A stretch of DNA of 64,000 nt from Nocardia puris (GCF_003315035.1 NZ_QNRE01000011.1:1-64000); one strand, 5' to 3'. Positions 1 to 9,429 are shown, counted from the first letter of the stretch. The notes: generated by a model from the sequence alone, not told the origin. A program made the numbers and translations.

Positions 1-1511
1 CCGGCGAAGTACCAGCCGTGTTCGGCGAAGCGTTCCCAGTAGGTTTGGCGGTAGCGGTCCATGTCGCCCCAGATGCCCCGCAGCATCGACGGCCACGGCT
101 GGTCGAGCACCAGGTAACCGTTCGCCTCGGTCTCACCGAGCTGGACCTGGTTGCCGTCCTCGTCCACCACCCGCGCGCTGATCCCGGGCAGCGGTGTCTG
201 CGCCGCACCGGGTTTGGCGGCGGTGACGCCCGGTAGCGGGGAGATCATGATCGCGCCGGTCTCGGTCTGCCACCACGTGTCCACCACGGGCGTGCGTCCG
301 GCGCCGATGGTGTCGCGGTACCAGCGCCACGCTTCGGGGTTGATCGGCTCGCCCACCGAACCCAGCAACCGCAAGCTGGACAGATCGTGCGCGGCCGGAA
401 TCTCCTTGCCCCACTTCATGAACGTGCGCACAAGGGTGGGCGCGGTGTAGTAGATCGTCACGCCGTAGGTCTCGACGATCTGCCAGTGGCGGTGCTCGTC
501 GGGGTAGTTCGGGGTGCCTTCGTAGACGATTTGGGTGGCGCGGTTGGCGAGGGGGCCGTAGACGATGTAGCTGTGGCCGGTGACCCAGCCGATGTCGGCG
601 GTGCACCAGTAGATGTCGGTGTCGGGTTTGTGGTCGAAGACGTTGTGGTGGGTGTAGGCGGCTTGGGTGAGGTAGCCGCCGCTGGTGTGGAGGATGCCTT
701 TGGGTTTTCCGGTGGTGCCGGAGGTGTAGAGGATGAACAGGGGGTGTTCGGCGTCGAAGGGTTGGGCTTCGTGGTCGGGGGAGGCGGCGGCGACCGTCTC
801 GTGCCACCACAGGTCACGGCCCTTACGCATCGGCGTCTCGATCCCCGTGCGGCGCACCACGAGTATGTGCTCGACCGTGGTGGGCGCGTCGCCGGGCGCG
901 TCGAGCGCTTCGTCCACCGCCGCCTTCAGCGGGGCGGCGCTGCCGCGACGCCACTGACCGTCGGTCGTGATGATCAACCGGGCCCGCGCGTCGTCCACGC
1001 GCTGGCGCAGGGCGGCGGGGGAGAAGCCCGCGAACACCACCGAATGGGTGAGGCCCAGGCGCGCGCAGGCCAGCATCGCGACGATCGCCTCGGGGACCAT
1101 CGGCATGAAGATCGCGACCCGGTCGCCAGCCGTCAGGCCCAGGTCCGTGAGGTAGTTCGCGGTGCGGGACACCTCGGCGAGCAAGTCTTTGTAGGTGAGG
1201 GCGCGGGTGTCGCCCGGCTCGCCCACCCACTGGATGGCGACCTTGTCGCCGTACCCGTCGGCGACGTGGCGATCCACGCAGTTGTAGGCGACGTTGAGCT
1301 GTCCGCCGACGAACCATTTCGCGACCGGCGCGTCGCTCCAGTCCAGCACCTGGTCCCACTGGCGATGCCAGTGCAGGCGTCCGGCCTGCTCGGCCCAGAA
1401 GCCAAGCCGGTCCGCCTCGGCCGCGGCGTAGAGCGAGGCGTCGGCGTTGGCCTGCGCGGCGAATTCCGCGCTCGGCGGGTAACTGGCCCGGTGATCGGTG
1501 GTTTCGGTCAT
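1..1511 (-). CDS. acs: Acetyl-CoA synthetase, C-terminus beyond window
   Basis: AMP-forming acetate-CoA ligase making acetyl-CoA from acetate, ATP and CoA in the cytosol. The visible 503 residues begin at an ATG at 1511 (MTETTDHRASYPPSAEF) and carry the ANL-family AMP-binding loop YTSGTTGKPKG near residue 260, the Acs-typical stretch YWCTADIGWVTGHSY, and WWQTETG near residue 415. A full Acs is about 650 residues, so roughly 150 C-terminal residues, including the regulatory acetylated lysine region, lie left of position 1. It diverges from the dpp operon, as Rv3667 does from dppA in M. tuberculosis. No internal stop is seen in the visible part. Confidence 0.95.
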   Translation of the reverse strand, partial: MTETTDHRASYPPSAEFAAQANADASLYAAAEADRLGFWAEQAGRLHWHRQWDQVLDWSDAPVAKWFVGGQLNVAYNCVDRHVADGYGDKVAIQWVGEPGDTRALTYKDLLAEVSRTANYLTDLGLTAGDRVAIFMPMVPEAIVAMLACARLGLTHSVVFAGFSPAALRQRVDDARARLIITTDGQWRRGSAAPLKAAVDEALDAPGDAPTTVEHILVVRRTGIETPMRKGRDLWWHETVAAASPDHEAQPFDAEHPLFILYTSGTTGKPKGILHTSGGYLTQAAYTHHNVFDHKPDTDIYWCTADIGWVTGHSYIVYGPLANRATQIVYEGTPNYPDEHRHWQIVETYGVTIYYTAPTLVRTFMKWGKEIPAAHDLSSLRLLGSVGEPINPEAWRWYRDTIGAGRTPVVDTWWQTETGAIMISPLPGVTAAKPGAAQTPLPGISARVVDEDGNQVQLGETEANGYLVLDQPWPSMLRGIWGDMDRYRQTYWERFAEHGWYFA

Positions 1512-1631
1512 CACGTCTCTTCTTTCGCGTCGACTCTGCCACCCCCGACCCTAGCCAAGTGTGACCTACGCCGCGTCCGCGTCCGCGCATCCGTTCCGGC
1601 CGCCGTCGGCGGCCCGCCGGTGTTTCGCCGA

Positions 1632-1650
1632 TGTTGCCGTATCGGTAACA
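1632..1650. promoter_or_regulatory. Candidate operator in acs/dppA divergent promoter
   Basis: TGTTGCCGTATCGGTAACA is an 8-3-8 inverted repeat with one mismatch, in the 291-bp space between the divergent acs and dppA starts. It is well placed for a repressor or activator acting on either gene. The cognate regulator is not known. Confidence 0.4.
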
Positions 1651-1802
1651 AGCGACTATCGCCCGCACGGAACTCATGACAAGACCTGTTCGACTGGCTA
1701 ACGTCCCAGGCATTCCGAGGCGGATCGCCCGGTCGGCGCTATGGGGCACGATGGGCGCCGCCCGGCGCTCCGCCTCCTCCTACGCGACATCGGGAGTACG
1801 CG

Positions 1803-3398
1803 TTGCGATTTCATCGAGTCACCGCGCTGGCCGCGGCCGCACTACTCGCCACCGGCCTCGGACTGGCCGGCTGTTCCACCGACGGCGGCGACGCCGACAT
1901 CGTCACCGTGAACGGCGCCGAACCACAGAATCCGTTGGTGCCCACCAACACCAACGAGAACATGGGCGGCCGCGTCGTGGACCGGCTCTACGCCGGGCTC
2001 AAGTACTACGACGCCGAGGGCGTCGCGCACAACGAGGCGGCCGAGTCGATCGAGACCACCGACCGCAAGAACTACCGGGTCACCCTGAAGCCGGACTGGA
2101 CGTTCACCGACGGCACACCGGTCACCGCTTCCTCCTTCGTGGACGCGTGGAACTACGGCGCGCTCAGCACCAATGCGCAACTCCAGAACTACGTGTTCGC
2201 GCCGATTCTCGGATTCGACGAGGTGTCGGCCGAACAGCCGACCGCCGAGACCATGTCGGGCCTGAAGGTAGTGGACGACCGGACCTTCACGATCGAGCTG
2301 AAGCAGCCGTCGATCGATTTCGAGAACGCGCTCGGCTACGCGCCGTTCTACCCGCTGCCCGAGGCGGCGTTCGCCGATATGGAGGCCTTCGGCCGCAACC
2401 CGATCGGCAACGGCCCCTACAAGTTCAGCACGTGGGAGAACAACGTCAAGATCGATCTGGTGCCCAACCCGGACTATCCGGGCGGCCGTCCGGCCAAGAA
2501 CAAGGGCCTGCGATTCGTGATGTACCAGTCCTTCGACACGGCCTACGCGGACCTGCAGTCGGGCAACCTGGACGCGCTGGACACCGTCCCGGCCAGCGCC
2601 CTGGCGGTGTACAAGCAGGATCTCGGCGACCGGGCGATCACCAAACCCACCGCGCAGAACCAGCACATCGGCATTCAGACCAACGTGCCGCATTTCGCCG
2701 GTGAGGAGGGATTGCTGCGCAGGCGCGCGATCTCGATGGCCATCAACCGGGAACAGATCTCGGACAAGATCTTCCACGGCACCCGCATCCCCGCGCGCGA
2801 TTTCACCGCCAGCACCCTGCCCGGTTTCGAGGGCAACCTGCCGGGTTCCGAAGTCCTCCAGTTCAATCCGGAGGAAGCCAAGCGGCTGTGGGCGCAGGCC
2901 GACGCGATCTCCCCGTGGTCGGGGCGCTACGAACTGGCGTACAACTCCGACGGGGGACACCAGGCGTGGGTCGAGGCCGTGGCCAATAGCGTGAAGAACA
3001 CTCTCGGCATCGACGCTATCGCCGTTCCGTACCCGACCTTCAAGGCCATTCGCGACGAGGTGACCGCCGAGACGATCGGAAAGGCTTTCCGCTACGGCTG
3101 GCAGGGTGACTATCCGTCGATGCTGCAGTTCCTGACGTCGCAGTACTACAGCTTCTCCGAGACCAATAACGTCAACTACAACAACCCCGAGTTCGACCGC
3201 CTGCTCGACCAGGCGCTGGCAGCGGCCACGCCGGAGGAGTCGTACCGGATCATCGCGCAGGCCCAGGCGCTGCTGATCCGCGATATGGCCGACATCCCGG
3301 TGCTGGACTACGTTGCGGCGGCGGGTCATTCGGATCGCGTGCGCAACGTCCGGTTGGCGTGGAACGGGTTGTTCGACTTCGAGAACATCGAGAAGTAA
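1803..3398 (+). CDS. dppA: Dipeptide/oligopeptide ABC transporter substrate-binding lipoprotein
   Basis: Extracytoplasmic solute-binding protein (SBP_bac_5 family, 531 residues) delivering peptides to DppBCD. The TTG start at 1803 is preceded by GGGAG eight bases upstream. Residues 1-24 form a lipoprotein signal ending in the lipobox LAGC, with Cys24 as the lipidated residue. Family features follow, such as the early PQNPLVPTNTNE segment and the C-terminal DIPVLDY region. It is the first gene of a four-gene operon whose order matches Rv3666c-Rv3663c. The mycobacterial Dpp system imports peptides and has been linked to heme uptake; whether this one carries heme is unknown. Confidence 0.93.
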   Translation: MRFHRVTALAAAALLATGLGLAGCSTDGGDADIVTVNGAEPQNPLVPTNTNENMGGRVVDRLYAGLKYYDAEGVAHNEAAESIETTDRKNYRVTLKPDWTFTDGTPVTASSFVDAWNYGALSTNAQLQNYVFAPILGFDEVSAEQPTAETMSGLKVVDDRTFTIELKQPSIDFENALGYAPFYPLPEAAFADMEAFGRNPIGNGPYKFSTWENNVKIDLVPNPDYPGGRPAKNKGLRFVMYQSFDTAYADLQSGNLDALDTVPASALAVYKQDLGDRAITKPTAQNQHIGIQTNVPHFAGEEGLLRRRAISMAINREQISDKIFHGTRIPARDFTASTLPGFEGNLPGSEVLQFNPEEAKRLWAQADAISPWSGRYELAYNSDGGHQAWVEAVANSVKNTLGIDAIAVPYPTFKAIRDEVTAETIGKAFRYGWQGDYPSMLQFLTSQYYSFSETNNVNYNNPEFDRLLDQALAAATPEESYRIIAQAQALLIRDMADIPVLDYVAAAGHSDRVRNVRLAWNGLFDFENIEK

Positions 3399-3416
3399 CC
3401 GGCGCGGGCCCCGACG

Positions 3417-4343
3417 ATGGCTTGGTACATCCTGCGCCGGTTGCTCCAGATGATCCCGGTGTTCCTCGGCGCGACGCTGCTCATCTACGCGATGGTGTTC
3501 CTCATCCCCGGCGACCCGATCAAGGCGCTGGCCGGTGAGAAACCGCTGACGCCCGCCGTCGAGGCACAGCTGCGGGCGCGGTACAACCTGGACGAGCCCT
3601 TCTTCATGCAGTACCTGCTGTACCTGAAGGGCGTGCTGACCTTCGATTTCGGCACCGCGTTCTCCGGCAGGCCGGTGCGCGAGGAACTGGCCCGCGCCTT
3701 CCCGATCACCATCAAACTCGCGTTCATGGCGGTGTTCATCGAGGGCGTGTTCGGGATCGTGTTCGGCCTGATCGCGGGGCTGCGCAAGGGCAAGCTGTTC
3801 GACTCCACCATGCTGGTGGCGAGTCTGGTGATCATCGCGATGCCGGTGTTCGTGGTCGGCTATATCGCCCAGTTCCTGTTCGGGGTGAAATGGGGGATCG
3901 CGCCCACCACGGTCAGCGGGCAGGCGAGCTTCACCGAACTGCTGCTGCCGGCGTTCGTGCTGGGCTCGCTCTCGTTCGCCTATGTGCTGCGGCTGACGCG
4001 GAACTCGGTGGCGGAGAACATGACCGCCGACTACGTCCGCACGGCCACGGCGAAAGGGCTGGGCAGGCGGCGCGTGGTGACCGTGCACATCCTGCGCAAC
4101 TCGATGATCCCGGTGGTGACCTTCCTCGGCGCCGATCTGGGCGCGCTCATCGGCGGCGCGATCGTCACGGAGGGCATCTTCAACATCCCCGGCGTGGGCG
4201 GCACGCTCTACCAGGCGATCCAGCGCGTGGAACCACCCACGGTGGTGTCGTTCGTGACGGTGCTGGTGGTGATCTTCCTGCTCGCCAACCTGGTCGTCGA
4301 CCTGCTCTACGCCGCACTCGATCCGAGGATTCGCTATGCCTGA
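3417..4343 (+). CDS. dppB: Peptide ABC transporter permease, DppB subunit
   Basis: Inner-membrane permease (308 residues) forming one half of the translocation channel. An N-terminal TM segment (LLQMIPVFLGATLLIYAMV) is followed by a periplasmic region and five more hydrophobic spans. The EAA coupling motif, which docks on the ATPase, is seen as YVRTATAKGLGRRRV near residue 205. It starts 18 bases after dppA and its last 8 bases overlap dppC, so the operon is tightly coupled. Length and motif order fit the DppB/OppB family. Confidence 0.95.
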   Translation: MAWYILRRLLQMIPVFLGATLLIYAMVFLIPGDPIKALAGEKPLTPAVEAQLRARYNLDEPFFMQYLLYLKGVLTFDFGTAFSGRPVREELARAFPITIKLAFMAVFIEGVFGIVFGLIAGLRKGKLFDSTMLVASLVIIAMPVFVVGYIAQFLFGVKWGIAPTTVSGQASFTELLLPAFVLGSLSFAYVLRLTRNSVAENMTADYVRTATAKGLGRRRVVTVHILRNSMIPVVTFLGADLGALIGGAIVTEGIFNIPGVGGTLYQAIQRVEPPTVVSFVTVLVVIFLLANLVVDLLYAALDPRIRYA

Positions 4344-5277
4344 GCAAGCCCGGCCCGGGCAGGAGTACTACGTGGCGCCTCCGGAGGAGGTGACCATCCT
4401 CGCCACCGATCGCGTGACGGAAACCGGTGCGCCGAGCAGCCTTTGGGGCGATGCCTGGCGCAGGCTGCGGCGCAATCCGCTGTTCCTGATCGCGGTGCTG
4501 CTCATCGTGATCGTGGCCGTGGTGGTGCTGTGGCCGGGACTGTTCACCGATCAGGACCCGCGCCGCTGCCTCGGTGACGACATCATGGCCCCCTCGCGCC
4601 CGGGGCATCCGTTCGGCTTCGACCGGCAGGGCTGTGATGTGTACGCGCGCACCATCTACGGCGCGCGGGCGTCGGTGCTGGTGGGGATGGGCGCGGCGGC
4701 GCTGTTCGTGCTCATCGGCGGCACGCTCGGCGCGCTGGCCGGCTTCTTCGGCGGCCTGTTCGACGAGATCGTCTCGCGCATCGCGGAGATCTTCTACGCG
4801 ATCCCCATGGTGCTCGCGGCGATCGTGCTGCTCCAGATGCTGCGGCCGGCCACCATGCTGAACGTCATCCTGGTACTCGCCTCGTTCACCTGGCCGCAGG
4901 CCGCCCGTATCGCGCGCGGCGCGGTCATCGAGGCGAAGAACAGCGAATACGTCACGGCGGCACGGGCATTGGGAGTGTCGCGGATGGGCGTATTGGTGCG
5001 GCACGTGCTGCCGAACGCCGCCGGGCCGCTGATCGTGGTGGCCACGATCTGGTTGGGGGTGTTCATCGTCGCGGAGGCCACGCTGTCGTATCTCGGCGTG
5101 GGTCTGCCACCGGACATCGTTTCGTGGGGCGGCGATATCGCGCGGGCCAAGAATGATCTGCGGACCTCGGCCATCCTGTTCTACCCCGCCGCCGCGCTGG
5201 CACTCACGGTGCTGAGCTTCATCATGCTCGGCGACGCGGTGCGCGACGCGCTCGATCCGAAGGCGAGGAAGCGATGA
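4336..5277 (+). CDS. dppC: Peptide ABC transporter permease, DppC subunit
   Basis: Second permease (313 residues). A polar N-terminal tail of about 45 residues precedes the first TM span (LFLIAVLLIVIVAVVVL). The EAA loop is visible as YVTAARALGVSRMGVLVRHV around residue 210. The start ATG at 4336 overlaps the end of dppB, and the stop overlaps the dppD start (ATGA), which points to translational coupling. It pairs with DppB to form the channel. Confidence 0.95.
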   Translation: MPEQARPGQEYYVAPPEEVTILATDRVTETGAPSSLWGDAWRRLRRNPLFLIAVLLIVIVAVVVLWPGLFTDQDPRRCLGDDIMAPSRPGHPFGFDRQGCDVYARTIYGARASVLVGMGAAALFVLIGGTLGALAGFFGGLFDEIVSRIAEIFYAIPMVLAAIVLLQMLRPATMLNVILVLASFTWPQAARIARGAVIEAKNSEYVTAARALGVSRMGVLVRHVLPNAAGPLIVVATIWLGVFIVAEATLSYLGVGLPPDIVSWGGDIARAKNDLRTSAILFYPAAALALTVLSFIMLGDAVRDALDPKARKR

Positions 5278-6947
5278 GCGCCGATCGTCCGCTGCTCGAC
5301 ATCCGGGACCTCAACGTCGCTTTCAGCGCCGACGGGGAGCTGATACCCGCCGTGCGCGACGTGAGCCTGACCGTCTATCCGGGCCAGACGGTGGCGATCG
5401 TCGGCGAGTCCGGTTCGGGGAAATCCACCACCGCGCACGCGATCATCGATCTGCTGCCGGGGACGGGACGCGTCACGTCGGGGTCGATCGTGTTCGACGG
5501 GAAAGACCTCACCAAAGCGTCGCCGAAGGAGATCGTCGCGGTGCGGGGGCGTGGGATCGGGTTGGTGCCGCAGGACCCTATGTCGAATCTGAACCCCGTC
5601 TGGAAGGTCGGTTTTCAAGTACGGGAGACATTGGAGGCCAACGGGATAGCAAAAGGTGCGGAGGCGAAGAAGCGGTCCATCGCATTGCTCGGGGAAGCCG
5701 GGATGGCCGACGCGGCGCGCCGAGTGAACCAGTATCCGCACGAGTTCTCGGGCGGGATGCGCCAGCGCGCGCTGATCGCCATCGGCCTGTCCTGCCGGCC
5801 CAAACTGCTCATCGCCGACGAGCCGACCTCCGCGCTCGACGTCACCGTGCAGCGCCAGATCCTCGACCACCTAGACGGTCTCACCGCCGAACTCGGCACC
5901 GCCGTCCTGCTCATCACCCACGACCTCGGCCTGGCCGCCGAACGCGCCGAGCACCTGGTGGTGATGTATCGCGGCCGGGTGGTGGAATCCGGTCCCGCCC
6001 TGCGCATCCTGCGCGAGCCGCAGCACGCCTACACCAAGAAGCTGGTCGACTCCGCGCCTTCGCTGGCCTCGCAACGGCTTTCGGCGGTGCGCAAACGCGC
6101 CGAGATCCGGGAGCACGCGGTAGAGGTGGCCGAACAGATCGCCGAACGCACCGACGACGTGGTGATCGCCGAGCACCTGACCAAGGACTTCCGCGTCCGC
6201 GGGTCGGCGCCGTGGCGTTCGTCGAACCATCGCGCGGTCGACGACGTGTCGTTCCGGCTGCCGCGCGGCACCACGCTGGCCGTCGTCGGCGAATCCGGAT
6301 CGGGCAAGTCGACGGTGGCGCGCATGGTGCTGGGCCTGCTCGAACCGACCTCGGGCAGCGTCACGTTCGACGGCCGCGACGTGGCGAAGCTGGACGCCAA
6401 GGGCGCCTTCGGCTTTCGGCGCCGCGTGCAGCCCATCTTCCAGGACCCGTACGGCTCGCTCGACCCGATGTACTCCATCTACCGCACCATCGAGGAGCCG
6501 CTGCGCACGCACAAGATCGGCACCGCCGCCGAACGCGCCGCGACGGTCCGCGAATTGCTGGACAAGGTCGCGCTGCCCGACTCGGTGTTGCGCCGCTATC
6601 CGAACGAACTGTCCGGCGGGCAGCGGCAGCGGGTCGCGATCGCGCGGGCCTTGGCGCTCTCGCCGGAGGTGGTGGTGTGCGACGAGGCCGTCTCCGCGCT
6701 CGACGTGCTGGTGCAGGCGCAGATCCTGAACCTGCTCGGCGAACTGCAGGCCGAGCTGGGCCTGTCGTACCTGTTCATCTCCCACGACCTCGCCGTCGTG
6801 CGGCAGATCGCCGACCACGTCCTGGTCATGCGCGAGGGGCGGGTGGTGGAATCGGCGGCGACCGAGGAGGTGTTCGACAACCCGCGCGAGGAGTACACGC
6901 GGCGGCTGCTGGACGCGATTCCGGGGCGCGATCTGCTGGTGGGGTGA
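5274..6947 (+). CDS. dppD: Peptide ABC transporter ATPase, two fused ATPase domains
   Basis: Cytoplasmic ATPase (557 residues) in which the DppD and DppF subunits are fused, as in mycobacterial DppD. Domain 1 has Walker A GESGSGKSTTAH, signature FSGGMRQR and Walker B LLIADEPTSALD. Domain 2 has GESGSGKSTVAR, LSGGQRQR and VVVCDEAVSALD. Each domain ends in an oligopeptide-transporter C-terminal region (for example EPQHAYTKKLV). Both catalytic glutamates are present, so both sites look competent. The start codon overlaps the dppC stop by 4 bases. It is the last gene of the operon. Confidence 0.95.
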   Translation: MSADRPLLDIRDLNVAFSADGELIPAVRDVSLTVYPGQTVAIVGESGSGKSTTAHAIIDLLPGTGRVTSGSIVFDGKDLTKASPKEIVAVRGRGIGLVPQDPMSNLNPVWKVGFQVRETLEANGIAKGAEAKKRSIALLGEAGMADAARRVNQYPHEFSGGMRQRALIAIGLSCRPKLLIADEPTSALDVTVQRQILDHLDGLTAELGTAVLLITHDLGLAAERAEHLVVMYRGRVVESGPALRILREPQHAYTKKLVDSAPSLASQRLSAVRKRAEIREHAVEVAEQIAERTDDVVIAEHLTKDFRVRGSAPWRSSNHRAVDDVSFRLPRGTTLAVVGESGSGKSTVARMVLGLLEPTSGSVTFDGRDVAKLDAKGAFGFRRRVQPIFQDPYGSLDPMYSIYRTIEEPLRTHKIGTAAERAATVRELLDKVALPDSVLRRYPNELSGGQRQRVAIARALALSPEVVVCDEAVSALDVLVQAQILNLLGELQAELGLSYLFISHDLAVVRQIADHVLVMREGRVVESAATEEVFDNPREEYTRRLLDAIPGRDLLVG

Positions 6948-7319
6948 GGTGACGGGGTGGTCGCAGGCCGGACAGGTGGCGGGGTGGTCGCAGGCCCGGA
7001 TGGCCGGGCCACCGTCGGCACATCGACGTCGGCGCAGTCGTGCGGCTGAATGGTGCCGGTGGGTCCGGGCGGTAGGGCCCGACTTCCGCGCACCGATGCC
7101 GACGACACGGCGGCGCCGGCGTACGCCGGCCGGTTCGTGGCGGCACGCGCGGTCCGAACCTCGGGCGATGCCGGACGAGCCCGCGTGGGCGGCACGAGGG
7201 GCACCGCGCCTCTTCTCGGTCCGGGGCGCGAGCTGCCGGTGCGTGCTGTTGGTGGCGAGACCTTCCGCCTGTGACCTGCCGCGGCGGTGGCGGCCCCCAC
7301 ACCAGTAGCCTCGTATTCC
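6948..7319. other. Intergenic gap without a convincing gene
   Basis: There is no supported coding frame in these 372 bases. The only structure noticed is a direct repeat GGGGTGGTCGCAGGCC at 6954 and 6980, just past the dppD stop. The right part presumably holds the promoter of the next gene. Confidence 0.5.
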
Positions 7320-8066
7320 GTGACCGACCCGCTGCAACCTCTCGTCGACCTGCCCGGCGTGCGCGACGCCGCCGACCGCGCCCGCGACACGCTCGCCGCG
7401 GTGCACCGGCACAAGGCGAACCGGCGCGGCTGGCCCACCACCGCCGCCGAGGCGGCGGTCCGCGCGGCGCGTTCCTCGGCCGCCATCGACGGCGGCAGCA
7501 CCGAGCTGCCCGCCGACGGCCGGGTCGAGGACCCGATCCTGGCGGGCTCGCTGCGTGTCGGTCAGGCCCTCGACGGTGACGCGTTGCGCAACCTGGCCGG
7601 CGTCTGGCAGCGCGCGCCCCTGCAGGCGCTGGCGCGCTTGCACCTGCTCGCGGCAGCCGACATGGTGTCCGACGAGCAGACCCTGGGCCGTCCGCGCACC
7701 ACGCCCGGCGTGGCCGAACGGCTCGATGTGCTGGCCCAGACGGTGCTCACCACGCGCGCGCCCGCCCCGGTCATCGCGTCGGTGGTGCACGGCGAGCTGC
7801 TGACCCTGCGGCCGTTCGGCACGGCGGACGGAATCGTCGCGCGAGCCGCGGCCCGGCTGGTCACGGTGTCGAGCGGGCTCGATCCGCACGCGCTCGGGGT
7901 GCCGGAGGTGTTCTGGCTGCGGCGGCGGCAGGCGTATCTGGACGCGGCGGCCGCGTTCGGCACCGGGCAGCCCGAAACGGTGGGCGGCTGGGTGATCTTC
8001 TGTTGCGGCGCACTGGAAGACGGCGCGCGCGAGGCGACCTCGATCGCGGACGCGGCCTCGGGATAG
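7320..8066 (+). CDS. Rv3662c-like protein with a degenerate Fic-type fold signature
   Basis: 248 residues from a GTG at 7320 (VTDPLQPLVDLPGV). It occupies the place of Rv3662c, between dpp and the HAD phosphatase gene. The segment RSSAAIDGG resembles the inhibitory-helix motif of Fic proteins (SSxxIEG), and HGELLTLRPFGTADGIVAR lies where Fic enzymes have HPFxxGNGRxxR. The PF, Gly and final Arg remain, but the catalytic His and the Asn are gone. If this reading is right it is a non-catalytic Fic relative and would not AMPylate. The Fic relationship is my inference from motif spacing; the assignment by synteny is firmer. No signal peptide or TM segment is seen. Confidence 0.75.
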   Translation: MTDPLQPLVDLPGVRDAADRARDTLAAVHRHKANRRGWPTTAAEAAVRAARSSAAIDGGSTELPADGRVEDPILAGSLRVGQALDGDALRNLAGVWQRAPLQALARLHLLAAADMVSDEQTLGRPRTTPGVAERLDVLAQTVLTTRAPAPVIASVVHGELLTLRPFGTADGIVARAAARLVTVSSGLDPHALGVPEVFWLRRRQAYLDAAAAFGTGQPETVGGWVIFCCGALEDGAREATSIADAASG

Positions 8067-8083
8067 GGTCCGCGCACATCAAA

Positions 8084-8121
8084 GCGGGCGGCGTTGTCGA
8101 TGTCGACCTCACCGCCCGCTA
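8084..8121. terminator. GC-rich hairpin after the Fic-like gene
   Basis: Arms AGCGGGCGG (8084-8092) and CCGCCCGCT (8113-8121) pair perfectly around a 20-base loop, 18 bases after the stop codon. There is no T-tract, which is common for actinobacterial terminators. Confidence 0.4.
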
Positions 8122-8549
8122 GCACGGACTACCGGGTTACCAAGCGTGCTGTGTGGGTTGTGTTCGGCGGCCTCGGCGATCGTCCGGATTCGCCGCGGTT
8201 CATCCCCGCAACCTGTGCGAGGCCATCGCCGTCGACATACCCGGATTTCGCAGGCCCACAACGCTTCTGCCCTTGCGCGGCGTGCTCCGCGTGGGTGCCT
8301 GGTGTCCGTGCTGGGAAGGGTGGGTCGGGAGACTGAACCTTCTCTTCCGGCTCCGCCTTGGCCTTCCGTCCTTCCGTAGCTACATTTCTACCACTGTGAG
8401 TGACGTCACTCAAGTGCCGAAAACGCATGGAAATATCGGCGTGTCGCGCGGCGTTTCGTGGTTGAATGCCTGGTCGCGCCCGAGCGCCGTCCCCGTGGAG
8501 GACGCCCGTTGATACCCCTTTCGCGGGCCGGGAGTCAGCTGGCGAACGG
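8122..8549. promoter_or_regulatory. Gap between convergent genes holding a CRP-like palindrome
   Basis: No gene is supported in these 428 bases. At 8397-8412 there is a perfect 16-bp palindrome TGAGTGACGTCACTCA. Read slightly offset, 8395-8410 is TGTGA-N6-TCACT, one base from the CRP-family consensus TGTGA-N6-TCACA. Both flanking genes end here, so the site is not an obvious promoter element for either; it may serve an unannotated transcript. Confidence 0.35.
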
Positions 8550-9416
8550 TCAGCGACGCCGGCGCAGCAGCCGGTAACTGATCGCCCCCGCCAGGATCGC
8601 GCTGAGCCCCACCGCCGCCGTCGCGGCGACCGTGGTCGAGGACGGCGATTGGAAGCGCGCCCACAGCGAAACCGGGTTGGAGAACGTGAGAATCGGCCAG
8701 CCGCGCGCCGTCGCCTCCTTGCGCAGGTTCCGGTCCGGGTTCACCGCCGTGGGATGGCCCACCGCCTCGAGCATCGGCAGATCGGTCACCGAATCGGAGT
8801 AGGCGTAGCACCGCGCGAGGTCGTAACCCTCACTGGCGGCGAGCTTTTCGATCGCGGTCACCTTGCCCTCGCCGTAGCAGTAGAACTCGACCTCGCCGGT
8901 GTACTTGCCGTCCTTCACCACCATCCGGGTGGCCGCGGTGTGCGAGGCGCCCAGCACCTCGGCGATCGGCCCCACCATCTCCTCGCCCGAGGCCGAGACG
9001 ATCACCACATCGTGGCCCCTGATCTTGTGATCGGCGATCAGGTCGGCGGCCTCGGCGTAGATCAGCGGGTCCACCAGCTCGTGCAACGTCTCGGCCACAA
9101 TGGATTTCACCTGTTCCACGTCCCAGCCCGCACACATCTTCGTGAGGTGCTCGCGCATCCGCTCCATCTGATCGTGGTCGGCGCCGGAGAGCAGGAACAG
9201 GAAGTGCGCGTAGCTGCTCTCCAGCACCGCGCGCCGATTCAGCAGCCCCTGCGCGAAGAACGGCTTGCTGAAGACGAACGTGCTCGACTTGGCGATCACG
9301 GTCTTGTCCAGATCGAAGAACGCGGCCACCCGCGTGCGCGCCGCGGGCGCGTCCGCGCCGTCGGGGGCGGGTGTCCGCCCGTCCGGAACCGCTGTCAGGT
9401 CGCCTTCGGCCATCAT
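8550..9416 (-). CDS. HAD-IB family phosphatase (SerB-like), C-terminal membrane anchor
   Basis: HAD-superfamily subfamily IB hydrolase (288 residues), ortholog position of Rv3661. The nucleophile motif FFDLDKT is at residues 33-39 (D35 nucleophile, D37 acid/base). Motif II is VIVSASGEEMV, and motif III/IV is YAYSDSVTDLPML with the metal-binding aspartates. The C-terminus has a hydrophobic span (about residues 258-280) ending RLLRRRR, suggesting anchoring to the membrane. The substrate is unknown; similarity to phosphoserine phosphatase is at family level only. Start ATGATG at 9416, either Met possible. It is transcribed away from 6C RNA and ssd. Confidence 0.9.
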   Translation of the reverse strand: MMAEGDLTAVPDGRTPAPDGADAPAARTRVAAFFDLDKTVIAKSSTFVFSKPFFAQGLLNRRAVLESSYAHFLFLLSGADHDQMERMREHLTKMCAGWDVEQVKSIVAETLHELVDPLIYAEAADLIADHKIRGHDVVIVSASGEEMVGPIAEVLGASHTAATRMVVKDGKYTGEVEFYCYGEGKVTAIEKLAASEGYDLARCYAYSDSVTDLPMLEAVGHPTAVNPDRNLRKEATARGWPILTFSNPVSLWARFQSPSSTTVAATAAVGLSAILAGAISYRLLRRRR

Positions 9417-9429
9417 CCGTTCAGAATAG

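Noticed and set aside
5871..7889. Long minus-strand open frame opposite dppD and beyond
   Set aside because: High G+C removes stop codons from antisense frames; the plus strand carries intact ATPase motifs, the minus frame none.
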